DNA of 64,000 nucleotides. It comes from Pararhodobacter marinus. GTDB taxonomy: Bacteria > Pseudomonadota > Alphaproteobacteria > Rhodobacterales > Rhodobacteraceae. The stretch lies in the NCBI RefSeq assembly GCF_003122215.1, contig NZ_QEYD01000018.1, forward strand, positions 1 to 64,000, in the 5' to 3' direction. The number at the start of each line of letters is the position of its first letter. Within the stretch, counting starts at the first letter, position 1. Below the pieces are notes generated by a model. It was not told where the DNA came from, ran no database searches, and saw only the letters and a program-made list of their open reading frames with translations. Below are positions 8,905 through 17,514 of this stretch, in pieces. Position numbers and translations under genes: made by a program.

Positions 8905-9606
8905 ATGTCTAAGATCGCACTTGTTGACGACGACAGGAACATTCTGACGTCTGTCTCCATTTCGCTCGAAGCCGAGGGCTTCGAGGTCGAAACCTATAAC
9001 GACGGTCAGTCCGCGCTGGACGCGTTCAACCGCAAATTGCCCGACATGGCGGTGCTCGACATCAAGATGCCGCGCATGGATGGCATGGAGCTGCTGCAGC
9101 GCCTGCGCCAGAAAACGCAGATGCCGGTGATCTTTCTGACCTCGAAGGATGACGAGATCGACGAGGTTCTGGGCCTGCGCATGGGCGCCGACGATTACGT
9201 CAAGAAACCCTTCTCGCAGCGCCTGCTGATCGAGCGTATCCGCTCGCTGCTGCGCCGCCAGCAGGCGATGGATACCGACGAGGTCGGCACGACCGAGGAA
9301 ACCAAGGTCATGGTGCGCGGCTCGCTGACCATGGACCCGCTGCGTCACGCGGTGACGTGGAAGGGCAAGGAAGTCACGCTGACCGTGACCGAGTTCCTGC
9401 TCCTGCAGGCGCTGGCGCAGCGTCCCGGTTTCGTGAAATCGCGCGACCAGCTGATGGACGTGGCCTATGACGATCAGGTCTATGTCGACGACCGTACGAT
9501 CGACAGCCACATCAAGCGCCTGCGCAAGAAAATGCGCAGCGTTGACGAAGACTTCTCGTCCATCGAAACTCTGTACGGTATCGGCTACAAATACAACGAA
9601 GCCTGA
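8905..9606 (+). CDS. chvI: Two-component response regulator ChvI
   Basis: The product is 233 residues: an N-terminal receiver (about 1-120) and a C-terminal OmpR/PhoB winged helix (about 135-230). The acidic pocket is Asp-8/9/10, the phosphoacceptor is Asp-52 in VLDIKMP, and the conserved Lys is Lys-101 in DDYVKKPF. The winged helix contains [17 protein letters not shown] and [22 protein letters not shown] precedes the start. It is the first gene of the run chvI-chvG-hprK-rapZ-EIIA-ptsH. In alphaproteobacteria ChvI-ChvG controls envelope, acid and carbon responses. Confidence 0.95.
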   Translation: MSKIALVDDDRNILTSVSISLEAEGFEVETYNDGQSALDAFNRKLPDMAVLDIKMPRMDGMELLQRLRQKTQMPVIFLTSKDDEIDEVLGLRMGADDYVKKPFSQRLLIERIRSLLRRQQAMDTDEVGTTEETKVMVRGSLTMDPLRHAVTWKGKEVTLTVTEFLLLQALAQRPGFVKSRDQLMDVAYDDQVYVDDRTIDSHIKRLRKKMRSVDEDFSSIETLYGIGYKYNEA

Positions 9607-9690
9607 TCGCAGGTTGGCGGCCCGATCCGGGTCGCCGGGCGATCGGGTCCGTATAAAGCAGGCCAGAGTTACAAGGCGGTGAGGGCACAG

Positions 9691-11391
9691 GTGAGCACGC
9701 AGTCCGGGGCGCCGGGAAGCGACGTCGTCCTTGGCGACGATTGGGTCCGGCCGCAAAGCGCGGTCGATACCGAGGTGCGCATCGACCGTGCGCGCCGCGG
9801 CCTGTTCTCGATTTTCCACTCGCCACTGGCGCGCAAGATCATCCTGTTCAACATGCTGGCGCTGGTCCTGCTGGTCGCGGGCGTGCTGGTCACCAACCCG
9901 TTCCGCGACTCGCTGGCACAGCAACGCGAACAGGCGCTGGTCTCGCAGGCGGAAACGCTGGCCGATCTGATGGTCGCGCTGCCCGGCCTTGTGGGCGACG
10001 GCCAGCCCTATGCCAGCGATCCCATGCGCGACGCGCGCGTCGCCGCCATCGCCGCGCTGCATCTCGACACCGAAACCGAGGCCTTGCTGCTCGATGCCGA
10101 GGGCCGGGTCGAAACCGCGCGCCGCGGCACCGGGCGTCCGGGCGTGGTGCCGCTGGACCAGATGCCGCTGGACCGCAGCCCGACCCTGATCTCGGACTTT
10201 CTCGACGCGGTGTGGTCCGGGCTGGCGGCCATCGTCCCCGGCAACCGCTCGCCGCAACCCGAAGCCAGCGCGCTTCTGTCCGACCTGCACGCCGCCGCGA
10301 TGCAGGGCCGCTCGGCCAGCCGGATCCTGCGGCTCGATGACGGCTTCCGCATGCTCGCCGCCGCCCCGGTGATCGACGGCGACAGCGTGCTGGGCGCGGT
10401 GGTGATGCAGCAGATCCCCACCGATATCGAACGCATGCTGCGCGCCGAGCGCGAGCAGGTGCTGCAGATGTTCATCGTGGCCCTTCTGGTGTCGGTGGGC
10501 CTGTCGCTGGTGCTGGCCTCGACCATCGCCAACCCGCTGGCGGATCTGGCCACCGCCGCCGAACTCGGCCGCGACAAGAACGCCCGCCGGATGTCGCCGG
10601 GCCGCGTGCGTATCCCCGACCTGACGGGCCGCCCCGACGAGATCGGGCGCCTGTCCTCGGCCATGCGCGGCATGGTCAGCGCGCTGTATGACCGGATCGA
10701 CGCGAACGAACAATTCGCCGCCGATGTCTCGCACGAGATCAAGAACCCCCTCGCTTCGCTGCGCTCGGCCGTCGGCACCCTGCGCGTAGCCAAGCGCGAA
10801 GACCAGGTGACGCGGCTTCTGGACGTCATCGAGCATGACGTGCGGCGCCTCGACCGGCTGATCTCGGACACGTCGAACGCCTCGCGGCTGGATTCCGAAC
10901 TGGTCAAGGAAGAGGAAGAAACCTTCAATCTGTGCAAGACGCTCGACAACCTGTCCCAGCATCTGGCGCAGGAGGCCGAGGCGAAAGGCGTCGAATTCAT
11001 CTCGGAGCTTCCGCGCGACGCGATCATGATCCAGGGGCTCGAAGCGCGGCTGGCCCAGGTCTTCGTCAACCTAATCACCAACGCGATCAGCTTCTGCAAC
11101 CAAGGCGACGCGGTTCGCATCTGGGCCCGCAAGCGCGAGAACCGCGTGCTGGTCGTGGTCGAGGATACCGGGCCCGGCATCCCCGAAGCCGCGCTGACCA
11201 AGGTGTTCAAGCGCTTCTATTCCGAACGCCCGCAGGATTTCGGCAACCATTCGGGGCTGGGTCTGGCCATCTCGAAGCAGATCATCGAAGCCCATGGCGG
11301 CGTCATCTGGGCCGAGAATATCCGCCCCACCAATGCCGACAAGAACTCGCCGCCCCTTGGCGCGCGGTTCGTCGTCGGCCTGCCGCTGTGA
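9691..11391 (+). CDS. chvG: Sensor histidine kinase ChvG
   Basis: The product is about 566 residues. Two membrane segments (IILFNMLALVLLVAGVLV near 52-69 and MFIVALLVSVGLSLVLAS near 260-277) bracket a periplasmic sensor domain. A HAMP linker follows, then HisKA with the phosphorylated His at about 348 in ADVSHEIKNPLASL, then HATPase_c with NAISFCNQGD (N box), VEDTGPGIP and HSGLGLAISKQIIEAHGG. I prefer the GTG at 9691 because GAGGG lies 5 nt upstream; a GTG at 9679 would add four residues. An intergenic hairpin (CCCGATC/GATCGGG, 9621-9647) separates it from chvI. The stop overlaps the hprK start (GTGA), implying translational coupling. Confidence 0.93.
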   Translation: MSTQSGAPGSDVVLGDDWVRPQSAVDTEVRIDRARRGLFSIFHSPLARKIILFNMLALVLLVAGVLVTNPFRDSLAQQREQALVSQAETLADLMVALPGLVGDGQPYASDPMRDARVAAIAALHLDTETEALLLDAEGRVETARRGTGRPGVVPLDQMPLDRSPTLISDFLDAVWSGLAAIVPGNRSPQPEASALLSDLHAAAMQGRSASRILRLDDGFRMLAAAPVIDGDSVLGAVVMQQIPTDIERMLRAEREQVLQMFIVALLVSVGLSLVLASTIANPLADLATAAELGRDKNARRMSPGRVRIPDLTGRPDEIGRLSSAMRGMVSALYDRIDANEQFAADVSHEIKNPLASLRSAVGTLRVAKREDQVTRLLDVIEHDVRRLDRLISDTSNASRLDSELVKEEEETFNLCKTLDNLSQHLAQEAEAKGVEFISELPRDAIMIQGLEARLAQVFVNLITNAISFCNQGDAVRIWARKRENRVLVVVEDTGPGIPEAALTKVFKRFYSERPQDFGNHSGLGLAISKQIIEAHGGVIWAENIRPTNADKNSPPLGARFVVGLPL

Positions 11392-11825
11392 GCGACGGCG
11401 CCCCGCATCCGCCCAATCTTCATGCCAGCTGCGTTGCCTTCGGCCCGGCGCGTGGCGTGCTGATCCTCGGCCCCTCGGGCGCGGGAAAGTCCCGGCTCGC
11501 GCTGGCGCTGATCGGACAGGGCGCGCGGCTCGTGGCCGACGACCAGGTCCTCCTGAGCCGCGAGGGAAACACGCTTTTCGCCCGCGCCCCTCGCCCGACC
11601 GAAGGGCTGATCGAAGCGCGCGGACTGGGGCTTTTGCGGCTTGTGCCCCTGAGGCTGGCGCGGATCGTGCTGGCCATCGACCTTGCCGCACCGCCTGCGC
11701 GCCTGCCCGATCCGGTCCCGCGCCCCCTGGGCGGCGTCACGATACCGTGTCTGCCCGGACAGGCGGACTCGTCTTTCGCTGCGGGATTGCGTCATTATCT
11801 CCATGCAATGAGAGTTCCGGACTGA
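11388..11825 (+). CDS. hprK: HPr kinase/phosphorylase, short alphaproteobacterial form
   Basis: The product is 145 residues, holding only the C-terminal catalytic domain of HprK; the N-terminal domain of Firmicute enzymes is missing, as is usual in alphaproteobacteria. Walker A is GPSGAGKS at 28-35. ARLVADDQVLL follows with the acidic pair used in phosphotransfer. It phosphorylates and dephosphorylates the regulatory Ser of HPr (gene at 13131). The start is a GTG overlapping the chvG stop by 4 nt. The preceding in-frame sequence on this strand is a shadow of chvG. It links the ChvGI sensor to the incomplete PTS. Confidence 0.92.
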   Translation: MSDGAPHPPNLHASCVAFGPARGVLILGPSGAGKSRLALALIGQGARLVADDQVLLSREGNTLFARAPRPTEGLIEARGLGLLRLVPLRLARIVLAIDLAAPPARLPDPVPRPLGGVTIPCLPGQADSSFAAGLRHYLHAMRVPD

Positions 11826-11828
11826 AAT

Positions 11829-12728
11829 ATGCAGGACACTGCCAATCCGATCCGCGTGGTGATGGTCACCGGCCCCTCGGGCGCCGGGCGGTCCTCGGCC
11901 ATCAACGCGCTCGAGGATCTGGGCTTCGAAGCGATCGACAACCTGCCGATGTCGCTGATCCCGCGCCTTCTGGACGGCCCTCCCCTGCCACGGCCGCTGG
12001 CCCTGGGCGTCGATGTGCGCAACCGCGACTTCTCGTCCGAATCGCTGATCGAACTCGTCGACCGGCTGCACCGGTTGCCCAACGCGGCGGTCGAGCTTCT
12101 GTATCTCGACTGCGACACCGACACCCTGGTCCGGCGCTATTCGGAAACCCGCCGCCGCCATCCGCTCAGCCCCGACGATGCGCCGCTCATCGGCATCGAA
12201 TACGAACTGGCCCTGCTCGAACCCGTCCGCGCCCGCGCCGATGTGCTGATCGAGACCACGGGCCTGACGCCGCATCATCTGCGCGCCGAGATCTCGCGCT
12301 GGTTCGCGCCCCGCGACGGACGCCCCATGGCGCTGTCGATCCAGAGCTTTTCGTACAAACGCGGCCTGCCGCGCGGGGTGGACATGGTGTTCGATGTCCG
12401 CTTCCTGACCAATCCGCACTGGGTCCCGGAACTGCGCGAGCATGACGGCCGCAACCCCCAGGTCGCGGCGCATATCGAAGCCGACCCGCGATTTGCGGAT
12501 TTCTTCACCCGCGTGCACGACCTCATCGCCTCGCTGCTCGAAGCCTATGTGGACGAAGGCAAAGCCTCGCTCACCATCGCCTTCGGCTGTTCGGGCGGAA
12601 AGCATCGCAGCGTCGCACTGGCAGAAAAAATGGCCCGGGTGCTTGCAGATCAGGGGTGGCGGGTGTCAAAGAGACATAGGGAGCTGGAACGGCGCAAACT
12701 GATGGCCGCGTCGGAGAAGCAAGGGTAA
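11829..12728 (+). CDS. rapZ: RNase adapter / nucleotide-binding protein RapZ
   Basis: The product is 299 residues. Walker A is GPSGAGRS at 15-22, with Arg where many ATPases have Lys. A Walker B-like segment and [19 protein letters not shown] follow, then [20 protein letters not shown] near the C-terminus, the signature of the RapZ (YvcJ) family. In E. coli RapZ binds the sRNAs GlmY/GlmZ and controls glmS; those sRNAs are not known from alphaproteobacteria, so the target here is open. The start lies 3 nt after the hprK stop. Its place among PTS genes matches most proteobacteria. Confidence 0.95.
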   Translation: MQDTANPIRVVMVTGPSGAGRSSAINALEDLGFEAIDNLPMSLIPRLLDGPPLPRPLALGVDVRNRDFSSESLIELVDRLHRLPNAAVELLYLDCDTDTLVRRYSETRRRHPLSPDDAPLIGIEYELALLEPVRARADVLIETTGLTPHHLRAEISRWFAPRDGRPMALSIQSFSYKRGLPRGVDMVFDVRFLTNPHWVPELREHDGRNPQVAAHIEADPRFADFFTRVHDLIASLLEAYVDEGKASLTIAFGCSGGKHRSVALAEKMARVLADQGWRVSKRHRELERRKLMAASEKQG

Positions 12729-12732
12729 GGGC

Positions 12733-13134
12733 GTGATCGGAATCGTGATCGTCGCGCATGGCGGACTGGCACGCGAATATCTTCGCGCCGTCGAGCATGT
12801 CGTGGGAAAACAGGTCGGGATCCGGGCGATCGCGATAGAATACGAGCATGACCGCGCCGCCAAGCAGGCGGAAATCTGCGCGGCGGCGGACGAGGTCGAT
12901 TCCGGCGGCGGCGTGGTCGTGGTCACGGACATGTTCGGCGGCTCGCCCTCGAACCTGTCGATGCCGGCCTGCTGCACCCCCGATCGCCGCATCCTCTACG
13001 GTGCCAACCTGCCGATGCTGATCAAGCTGGCGAAATCCCGCAGCCTGCCGGTCCCCGAAGCCGCAAGCCTCGCGCTCGATGCCGGGCGGCGCTATATCAA
13101 CTCGTACGAAATGAGCGGGGGGATCGGGGTTTGA
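12733..13134 (+). CDS. PTS mannose-type EIIA protein
   Basis: This 133-residue single EIIA-Man domain starts at a GTG 4 nt after rapZ. The phosphorylated histidine is His-9 in IVIVAHGGLAREYL. VVVVTDMFGGSPSNLS carries the conserved Asp and the active-site loop. No EIIB, EIIC or EIID is encoded here, so the protein is probably regulatory and not part of sugar uptake, as in other alphaproteobacteria with a truncated PTS. Its stop overlaps the TTG start of HPr. Confidence 0.92.
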   Translation: MIGIVIVAHGGLAREYLRAVEHVVGKQVGIRAIAIEYEHDRAAKQAEICAAADEVDSGGGVVVVTDMFGGSPSNLSMPACCTPDRRILYGANLPMLIKLAKSRSLPVPEAASLALDAGRRYINSYEMSGGIGV

Positions 13135-13403
13135 GCGCCGAGAAGGTTCTGAAGATCGTCAACGAAAAGGGCCTGCATGCCCGCGCCTCGGCGAAATTCG
13201 TCGAGGTCGTCGAAGCGCATGACGCCCGGGCCGAGGTCGAAAAGGACGGCATGAGCGTGTCGGGCGATTCGATCATGGGCCTGTTGATGCTCGCCGCCTC
13301 GCGCGGGACCGAGATCCGGGTCTGCACCGAAGGGACCGAGGCCGAGCCGCTGCTCGACGCGCTCACCGCCCTCGTCGCCAACAAGTTCGGCGAGCCGTTC
13401 TGA
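13131..13403 (+). CDS. ptsH: Phosphocarrier protein HPr
   Basis: The product is 90 residues. The PEP-dependent phosphorylation site is His-16 in KGLHARASAKFVE. The HprK-dependent Ser is Ser-47 in SGDSIMGLLMLAA. The start is TTG at 13131, overlapping the EIIA stop (TTGA), so it is translated by coupling. Together with HprK and EIIA it forms a regulatory PTS; enzyme I is not in the window. Repeat copy C follows the stop. Confidence 0.93.
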   Translation: MSAEKVLKIVNEKGLHARASAKFVEVVEAHDARAEVEKDGMSVSGDSIMGLLMLAASRGTEIRVCTEGTEAEPLLDALTALVANKFGEPF

Positions 13404-13448
13404 CCGCCGCGCCCTATGGCCCTGCCGGCACCCTGAACGGGGCGCATC

Positions 13449-13514
13449 TTTGTTCCGGAAATATCCTCGGGGGGTGAATTGGCCGCAGGCCAAGAGGGGG
13501 GCAGACAGCCCCCC
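13449..13514 (+). repeat. Dispersed intergenic repeat, copy C
   Basis: Core TTTGTTCC-GGAAATATCC-TCGGGGGG, then a GGCC/GGCC mini-hairpin and the GGGGGGC-AGACA-GCCCCCC hairpin. It is nearly identical in layout to copy A. It lies between the convergent ptsH and metF genes. Confidence 0.8.
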
Positions 13515-13535
13515 TTCCCCCTTCCCCATCCGTGT

Positions 13536-14405
13536 TCACGCCACCTTCTGCAGCGCCACCTGCGGCGTCACGCCCAGCGCGTAGCAGACATCGCGGGTCA
13601 TATGCGCGCGGTTGAGCGTGTAGAAATGCAGCGCCGGCACGCCCTCTTCCATCAGCGCGTCGCACAATTCGGTGCAGATCGCGGTGGCCAGAAGCTGCTC
13701 GTGCCCGTCGCGCGCGGCCTTCGTGAAAGCCTCGTCCATCCAGGCGGGCACCGCCGCGCCGGTGGCCTGCGCGAAGCGGCGGATGCCCTCCCAGTTCTCG
13801 ATCGGGATGATCCCGGGCAGGATCTTCGCCGCGTCGATCCCCGCCTTCTCGGCCTTGTCACGAAACCGCAGGAAGGTCTCGGCCTCGAAGAAGAACTGCG
13901 TGATGGCGCTGTCCGCCCCGGCCTCGAACTTGCGCTTCAGCCAGGCGATATCGGCATCGTCGTCGCCCGCCTCGGGGTGACGCTCGGGATAGGCGCCGAC
14001 GCGCAGGGTGAACTGCCCATTCTCCTTCAGCGCCGAGATCAGCTCGAGCGAATGCGCGAACCCGTCGGCGCGGGCGCTGAACCGGCCCTGCCCTTTCGGC
14101 GGATCGCCCCGCAGCGCCACGATCTCGCGCACCCCGGCACGGGCATAGCTGTCGGCAATCGCCAGCGTTTCCGCGCGCGAAGCGTCCACGCAGGTCAGAT
14201 GCGCAGCGACGTTCAGCCCGAATTCGCGCCCGATCGTCGTGACCGCCTCGTGCGTCAGCTGCCGCGTCGTGCCGCCCGCGCCGTACGTGACCGACACGAA
14301 ATCGGGCCTGAGCGGCGCCAGCATGCGCGTGGTCTCCCAGAGCCGGAAGCTGGCATCCAGCGTCTTGGGCGGGAAGAACTCGAACGAAATGCGCGGTGCG
14401 GCCAT
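13536..14405 (-). CDS. metF: Methylenetetrahydrofolate reductase
   Basis: This 289-residue cytoplasmic FAD enzyme reduces 5,10-methylene-THF to 5-methyl-THF for methionine synthesis. The N-terminal ISFEFFPPK holds the conserved Glu (Glu-9). DFVSVTYGAGG and the later AHLTCVD and IVALRGDPPKGQG are family signatures of the TIM barrel. The length suits the bacterial single-domain enzyme. The start at 14405 has AAGGAG 6 nt upstream. It is divergent from the LysR gene at 14497 with a MetR-type box between, so activation by the neighbouring regulator is expected. Confidence 0.96.
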   Translation of the reverse strand: MAAPRISFEFFPPKTLDASFRLWETTRMLAPLRPDFVSVTYGAGGTTRQLTHEAVTTIGREFGLNVAAHLTCVDASRAETLAIADSYARAGVREIVALRGDPPKGQGRFSARADGFAHSLELISALKENGQFTLRVGAYPERHPEAGDDDADIAWLKRKFEAGADSAITQFFFEAETFLRFRDKAEKAGIDAAKILPGIIPIENWEGIRRFAQATGAAVPAWMDEAFTKAARDGHEQLLATAICTELCDALMEEGVPALHFYTLNRAHMTRDVCYALGVTPQVALQKVA

Positions 14406-14449
14406 GGTGAAGCTCCTTTGTTGAGGCTGTTGTAGGGCCGCGCCCAATG

Positions 14450-14462
14450 TGAGACAAATTCA
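14450..14462. promoter_or_regulatory. MetR-type binding box
   Basis: TGAGACAAATTCA matches the enterobacterial MetR consensus TGAA-N5-TTCA at seven of eight fixed positions with the right spacing. It lies 45 nt upstream of metF and 35 nt upstream of the LysR gene, where a MetR activator would bind. Confidence 0.55.
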
Positions 14463-14479
14463 TTGTTTTCATCATCACC

Positions 14480-14495
14480 ATGAGGCTCACCTCAT
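14480..14495. promoter_or_regulatory. Inverted repeat before the LysR-type regulator
   Basis: ATGAGG-CTCA-CCTCAT is a perfect 6-bp inverted repeat with a 4-nt centre, ending one base before the ATG of the LysR gene. It could be a second, autoregulatory site. Its GAGG also provides the only ribosome-binding candidate, with a long spacing of 11 nt. Confidence 0.45.
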
Positions 14496-14496
14496 A

Positions 14497-15402
14497 ATGC
14501 ACATCGAGTTCCGGCATCTGCGCACGATCCGCGCGATCCATCAGGCCGGCGGCGTCGCCCGCGCGGCCGATATCCTCAACATCACCCAATCGGCGCTGAG
14601 CCATCAGCTCAAGGGGCTCGAGGAACAATGCGGCGTCGAGCTTTTCGCGCGCCGCACGAAGCCCCTGCGCCTGTCGGCCGCCGGGCTCAGAATGCTCAAG
14701 CTGGCCGAGGAGGTGCTGCCCCGGATCGAGGCGCTGGAAGAGGAATTCCGCGCCCTGATCGCCGGCAAGACCGGGCGGCTGCATATCGCCATCGAATGCC
14801 ATGCCTGTTTCGACTGGCTGTTCCCGGTGCTCGAGCGCTTCCGCCACGCCTGGCCCGATGTCGATGTCGATATCCGCCCCAACCTTGCCTTCGCCGCCCT
14901 CCCCGCGCTGGCGCGCGAGGAAATCGACGTGGTGATCTCCTCGGATCCCGACCCGATGGAGGGGATCACCTACACCCCGCTCTTCGATTACGAGCCGCGC
15001 TTCATCGCCGCCGCCTCGCATCCCCTGGCGCAAAAACCCTATATCGAGGCCGAGGATTTCCGCGACGAGGTGCTGTTCACCTATCCGATGGACCGCACCC
15101 GGCTCGACATTTTCACGGGCCTTCTGAACCCCGCCCGGGTCGAGCCCCGGCTGGTGCGCCCGATCGAGCTGACAGCGGTGATCCTGCTTCTGGTCGCCGC
15201 CGGGCGCGGCGTGGCCGTGTTGCCCGACTGGGTCCTGCGCGAGGTGAAATACTCCACCGATTACGTCACCAAGCCTGTGACCGAACACGGCCTGACCAAG
15301 CGGCTTTATGCCGCCACGCGTGAAGAGGACACCGTCAAGCCCTTCATGGCGCATTTCCTGCGCCTTGCGCGGACCGAACCCGTCAAGCTGCAAAGGATCT
15401 GA
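14497..15402 (+). CDS. metR: LysR-family regulator, probable MetR
   Basis: The product is 301 residues. An N-terminal winged helix contains AGGVARAADILNITQSALSH and KGLEEQCGVELFARR. A periplasmic-binding-protein-like effector domain follows (about 90-300). ECHACFDWLFPVLERFRHAWP resembles the effector domain of MetR, whose coinducer is homocysteine. Divergence from metF and the box at 14450 support MetR. I start at 14497, where the typical LysR N-terminus MHIEFRHLRTI begins; an upstream ATG at 14449 runs through the operator. The sirtuin gene starts 1 nt after its stop. Confidence 0.88.
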   Translation: MHIEFRHLRTIRAIHQAGGVARAADILNITQSALSHQLKGLEEQCGVELFARRTKPLRLSAAGLRMLKLAEEVLPRIEALEEEFRALIAGKTGRLHIAIECHACFDWLFPVLERFRHAWPDVDVDIRPNLAFAALPALAREEIDVVISSDPDPMEGITYTPLFDYEPRFIAAASHPLAQKPYIEAEDFRDEVLFTYPMDRTRLDIFTGLLNPARVEPRLVRPIELTAVILLLVAAGRGVAVLPDWVLREVKYSTDYVTKPVTEHGLTKRLYAATREEDTVKPFMAHFLRLARTEPVKLQRI

Positions 15403-15403
15403 G

Positions 15404-16090
15404 ATGAGCATCGTCATCCTCACCGGCGCCGGGATCTCGGCCGAAAGCGGGCTCGGGACCTTCCGCGACAAGGACGGGCTGTGGACGCGATACGATCTCG
15501 AAGAGGTCGCCACGCCCGAAGGCTTCGCGCGCAACCCGCAACTTGTCGTGGATTTCTACAACGCCCGCCGCGCCAATTGCCTTGCCGCCCGGCCCAATGC
15601 CGCGCATGAGGCGCTGGCGCGGCTCGAAGCCGCGCGCCCGGGCGAGGTGGTGATCGTCACCCAGAACGTGGACGATTTGCATCAGCGGGCAGGCTCGCAA
15701 AGCGTGATCCAGATGCATGGCGCGCTGAGATCGGCACTCTGCGCGGCTTGCGGCCATCGCTGGCCCGCCCCCGACGTGATGAGCCTCGCCACCGCCTGCC
15801 CCTCCTGCGGTGCCGCCCGCGCACGGCCCGACGTCGTCTGGTTCGGCGAGATCCCCTATCACATGGACGAAATCGCCGACCGGGTCGCGGCCTGCGAGAT
15901 CTTCGTCGCGATCGGCACGTCGGGGCAGGTCTATCCCGCCGCGGGCCTTGCCGCCGAGGCCCGCCGCGCGGGCGCGCATTGCGTGGAATTGAATCTCGAA
16001 GCCTCGGAAATCAGCCGCGTCTTTCACGAACGCCGCTTCGGCCCGGCCTCGCAGGTCGTGCCCGCCTGGGTGGAAACGCTGCTCGGTTGA
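15404..16090 (+). CDS. cobB: NAD-dependent protein deacylase (class III sirtuin)
   Basis: The product is 228 residues. The NAD-binding motif GAGISAESGLGTFRD starts at 8, QNVDDLHQRAGS lies at 87-98, and the catalytic His-105 is in IQMHGAL. The zinc site is Cys-113, Cys-116, Cys-132 and Cys-135. Tyr-52 and Arg-55 in FYNARR form the YxxR pair that lets class III (SIRT5/CobB-like) enzymes accept succinyl- and malonyl-lysine as well as acetyl-lysine. It starts 1 nt after metR and is probably cotranscribed, although a functional link to methionine control is not obvious. Confidence 0.94.
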   Translation: MSIVILTGAGISAESGLGTFRDKDGLWTRYDLEEVATPEGFARNPQLVVDFYNARRANCLAARPNAAHEALARLEAARPGEVVIVTQNVDDLHQRAGSQSVIQMHGALRSALCAACGHRWPAPDVMSLATACPSCGAARARPDVVWFGEIPYHMDEIADRVAACEIFVAIGTSGQVYPAAGLAAEARRAGAHCVELNLEASEISRVFHERRFGPASQVVPAWVETLLG

Positions 16091-16146
16091 CCGAATCGCG
16101 GCACGGGCCGAAGCTCATCCGATAACCGACAACAGGGAGACGGATC

Positions 16147-16983
16147 ATGTGCCATGCCTGCGTGATGGACAGCGTCAAGGCGCGAATGCTGGGGACATCG
16201 GAGATCGGACGGCGCGCGCTGTTCAAGGGCGCGCTGGGCCTCGCCGGCGTCGCGGCCGCGGGCGCCGCGCTGAAACCCGCCCCGGCGATGGCGCAGACGC
16301 CCGGCCAGATGGCCGACATGACCCACATGCTGCATCCTGACTTCCCGACCTTCTTCGGCGAACAGCAATTCTGGGAAGACCAGCTCTTCAATTTCGACGA
16401 ACACGGCTTCAACCTGAAAGAACTGCGCGTCAACGAACATACCGGCACCCATGTCGACAGCCCGATGCATTTCTCGGCCGACGGCATGTCGGTGGATGAA
16501 ATCCCCGTCGACAAGCTGATCGTGCCGCTCGCCGTCGTCGATATCCGCGCCAGGGCGGCCGAGAATGCCGACGCCCAGGTCACCCCCGACGATCTGCGCG
16601 CCTGGATGGACAGGCATGGCGACCTGCCCGCCGGCGCCTGCGTGGCGATGAATTCGGGCTGGGGACCGAAGATCGACGACCCGTCTTTCCGTAACGCCGA
16701 TGGCGAGGGGGTGATGCATTTCCCGGGCTTCCATGTCGAAGCGGTGCAGATGCTGATGGAAGAGGCGGACGTGTCGGGCATCGCCGTCGATACGCTGTCG
16801 CTCGATCACGGCATGTCGCCCGATTTCGCCACGCATTACGCGTGGCTGCCCTCGGGACGCTGGGGCGTGGAATGCCTCGCCAATCTCGACGCGGTCCCCG
16901 CGACCGGCGCCACCCTGATCGTCGGCGCCCCCAAACACCGCCGCGGCACCGGCGGCCCGGCCCGCGTCTTCACGCTGTTCTGA
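16147..16983 (+). CDS. Tat-exported cyclase family (kynurenine formamidase-like) hydrolase
   Basis: The product is 278 residues. Arg-22/Arg-23 in EIGRRALFKGALGLAG, followed by an alanine-rich segment and AMA-Q near 49-50, make a Tat-type signal, so the enzyme should be periplasmic. The metal motif of the cyclase family is HTGTHVDSPMHF (His-98, His-102, Asp-104, His-108). GIAVDTLSLDHG follows in the second half. The family hydrolyses amide or ester bonds of small cyclic or acyl compounds with Zn or Mn. GGGAG precedes the start. Its stop overlaps the next start (TGATG). The substrate is unknown; isatin hydrolase-like or formamidase activity is possible. Confidence 0.82.
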   Translation: MCHACVMDSVKARMLGTSEIGRRALFKGALGLAGVAAAGAALKPAPAMAQTPGQMADMTHMLHPDFPTFFGEQQFWEDQLFNFDEHGFNLKELRVNEHTGTHVDSPMHFSADGMSVDEIPVDKLIVPLAVVDIRARAAENADAQVTPDDLRAWMDRHGDLPAGACVAMNSGWGPKIDDPSFRNADGEGVMHFPGFHVEAVQMLMEEADVSGIAVDTLSLDHGMSPDFATHYAWLPSGRWGVECLANLDAVPATGATLIVGAPKHRRGTGGPARVFTLF

Positions 16984-17378
16984 TGGCCACGCTTCCGCTT
17001 CTCGACGACGACACGGCCAGCGCCGAAGCGCGCGCCGTGTTCGACGACATCCGCGCCAAACGCCAGACCGATCATGTCAACAATTTCTGGCGCGCGCTGG
17101 CCCATGATCCGGCGCAGTTGCAACAGGTCTGGGACAGGCTGCAACAGGTCATGGCGCCCGGCGCGCTCGACCCGCTGGTCAAGGAACTGATCTATGTCGC
17201 CGTCAGCGTGGCGAATGGCTGCGACTATTGCATCCACTCCCACACCGCCGCGGCCAAGGCCAAGGGCATGACATCCGCGATGCACGCCGAACTCCTCGCG
17301 GTCATCGCCATGGCCTCCCAGACCAACGCCCTCACAACCGCCCTGCAAGTCCCCACCGACGAGCGCTTCAAGTCCTGA
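16983..17378 (+). CDS. Carboxymuconolactone decarboxylase family protein (AhpD-like)
   Basis: This 131-residue, all-helical protein has the redox motif CDYCIHSH (Cys-80, Cys-83, His-87), typical of the AhpD-like branch of the CMD family, which has peroxidase or disulfide-reductase activity and not lactone decarboxylation. The start codon overlaps the stop of the exported cyclase gene, so the pair is translationally coupled although this protein has no export signal. Repeat copy D follows. Confidence 0.85.
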   Translation: MATLPLLDDDTASAEARAVFDDIRAKRQTDHVNNFWRALAHDPAQLQQVWDRLQQVMAPGALDPLVKELIYVAVSVANGCDYCIHSHTAAAKAKGMTSAMHAELLAVIAMASQTNALTTALQVPTDERFKS

Positions 17379-17388
17379 TTTCACTGTG

Positions 17389-17470
17389 CCGCAAATACTC
17401 ACGGGGTTTCCAAAGGGGGGCGTGCCCCCCTTTGGCGCGGGGAGCGCGAGGGGGCGCGCAGCCCCCTCGC
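17389..17470 (+). repeat. Dispersed intergenic repeat, divergent copy D
   Basis: A degenerate core (GCCGCAAATACTCACGGGG) precedes two strong hairpins: CAAAGGGGGGC/GCCCCCCTTTG at 17411-17434 and GCGAGGGGGC/GCCCCCTCGC at 17446-17470. It lies between two convergent genes. Confidence 0.65.
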
Positions 17471-17514
17471 CCTTTGTAACGCGACGGGGCCGCGCAACCC
17501 TCGCGCTTGCCCGG

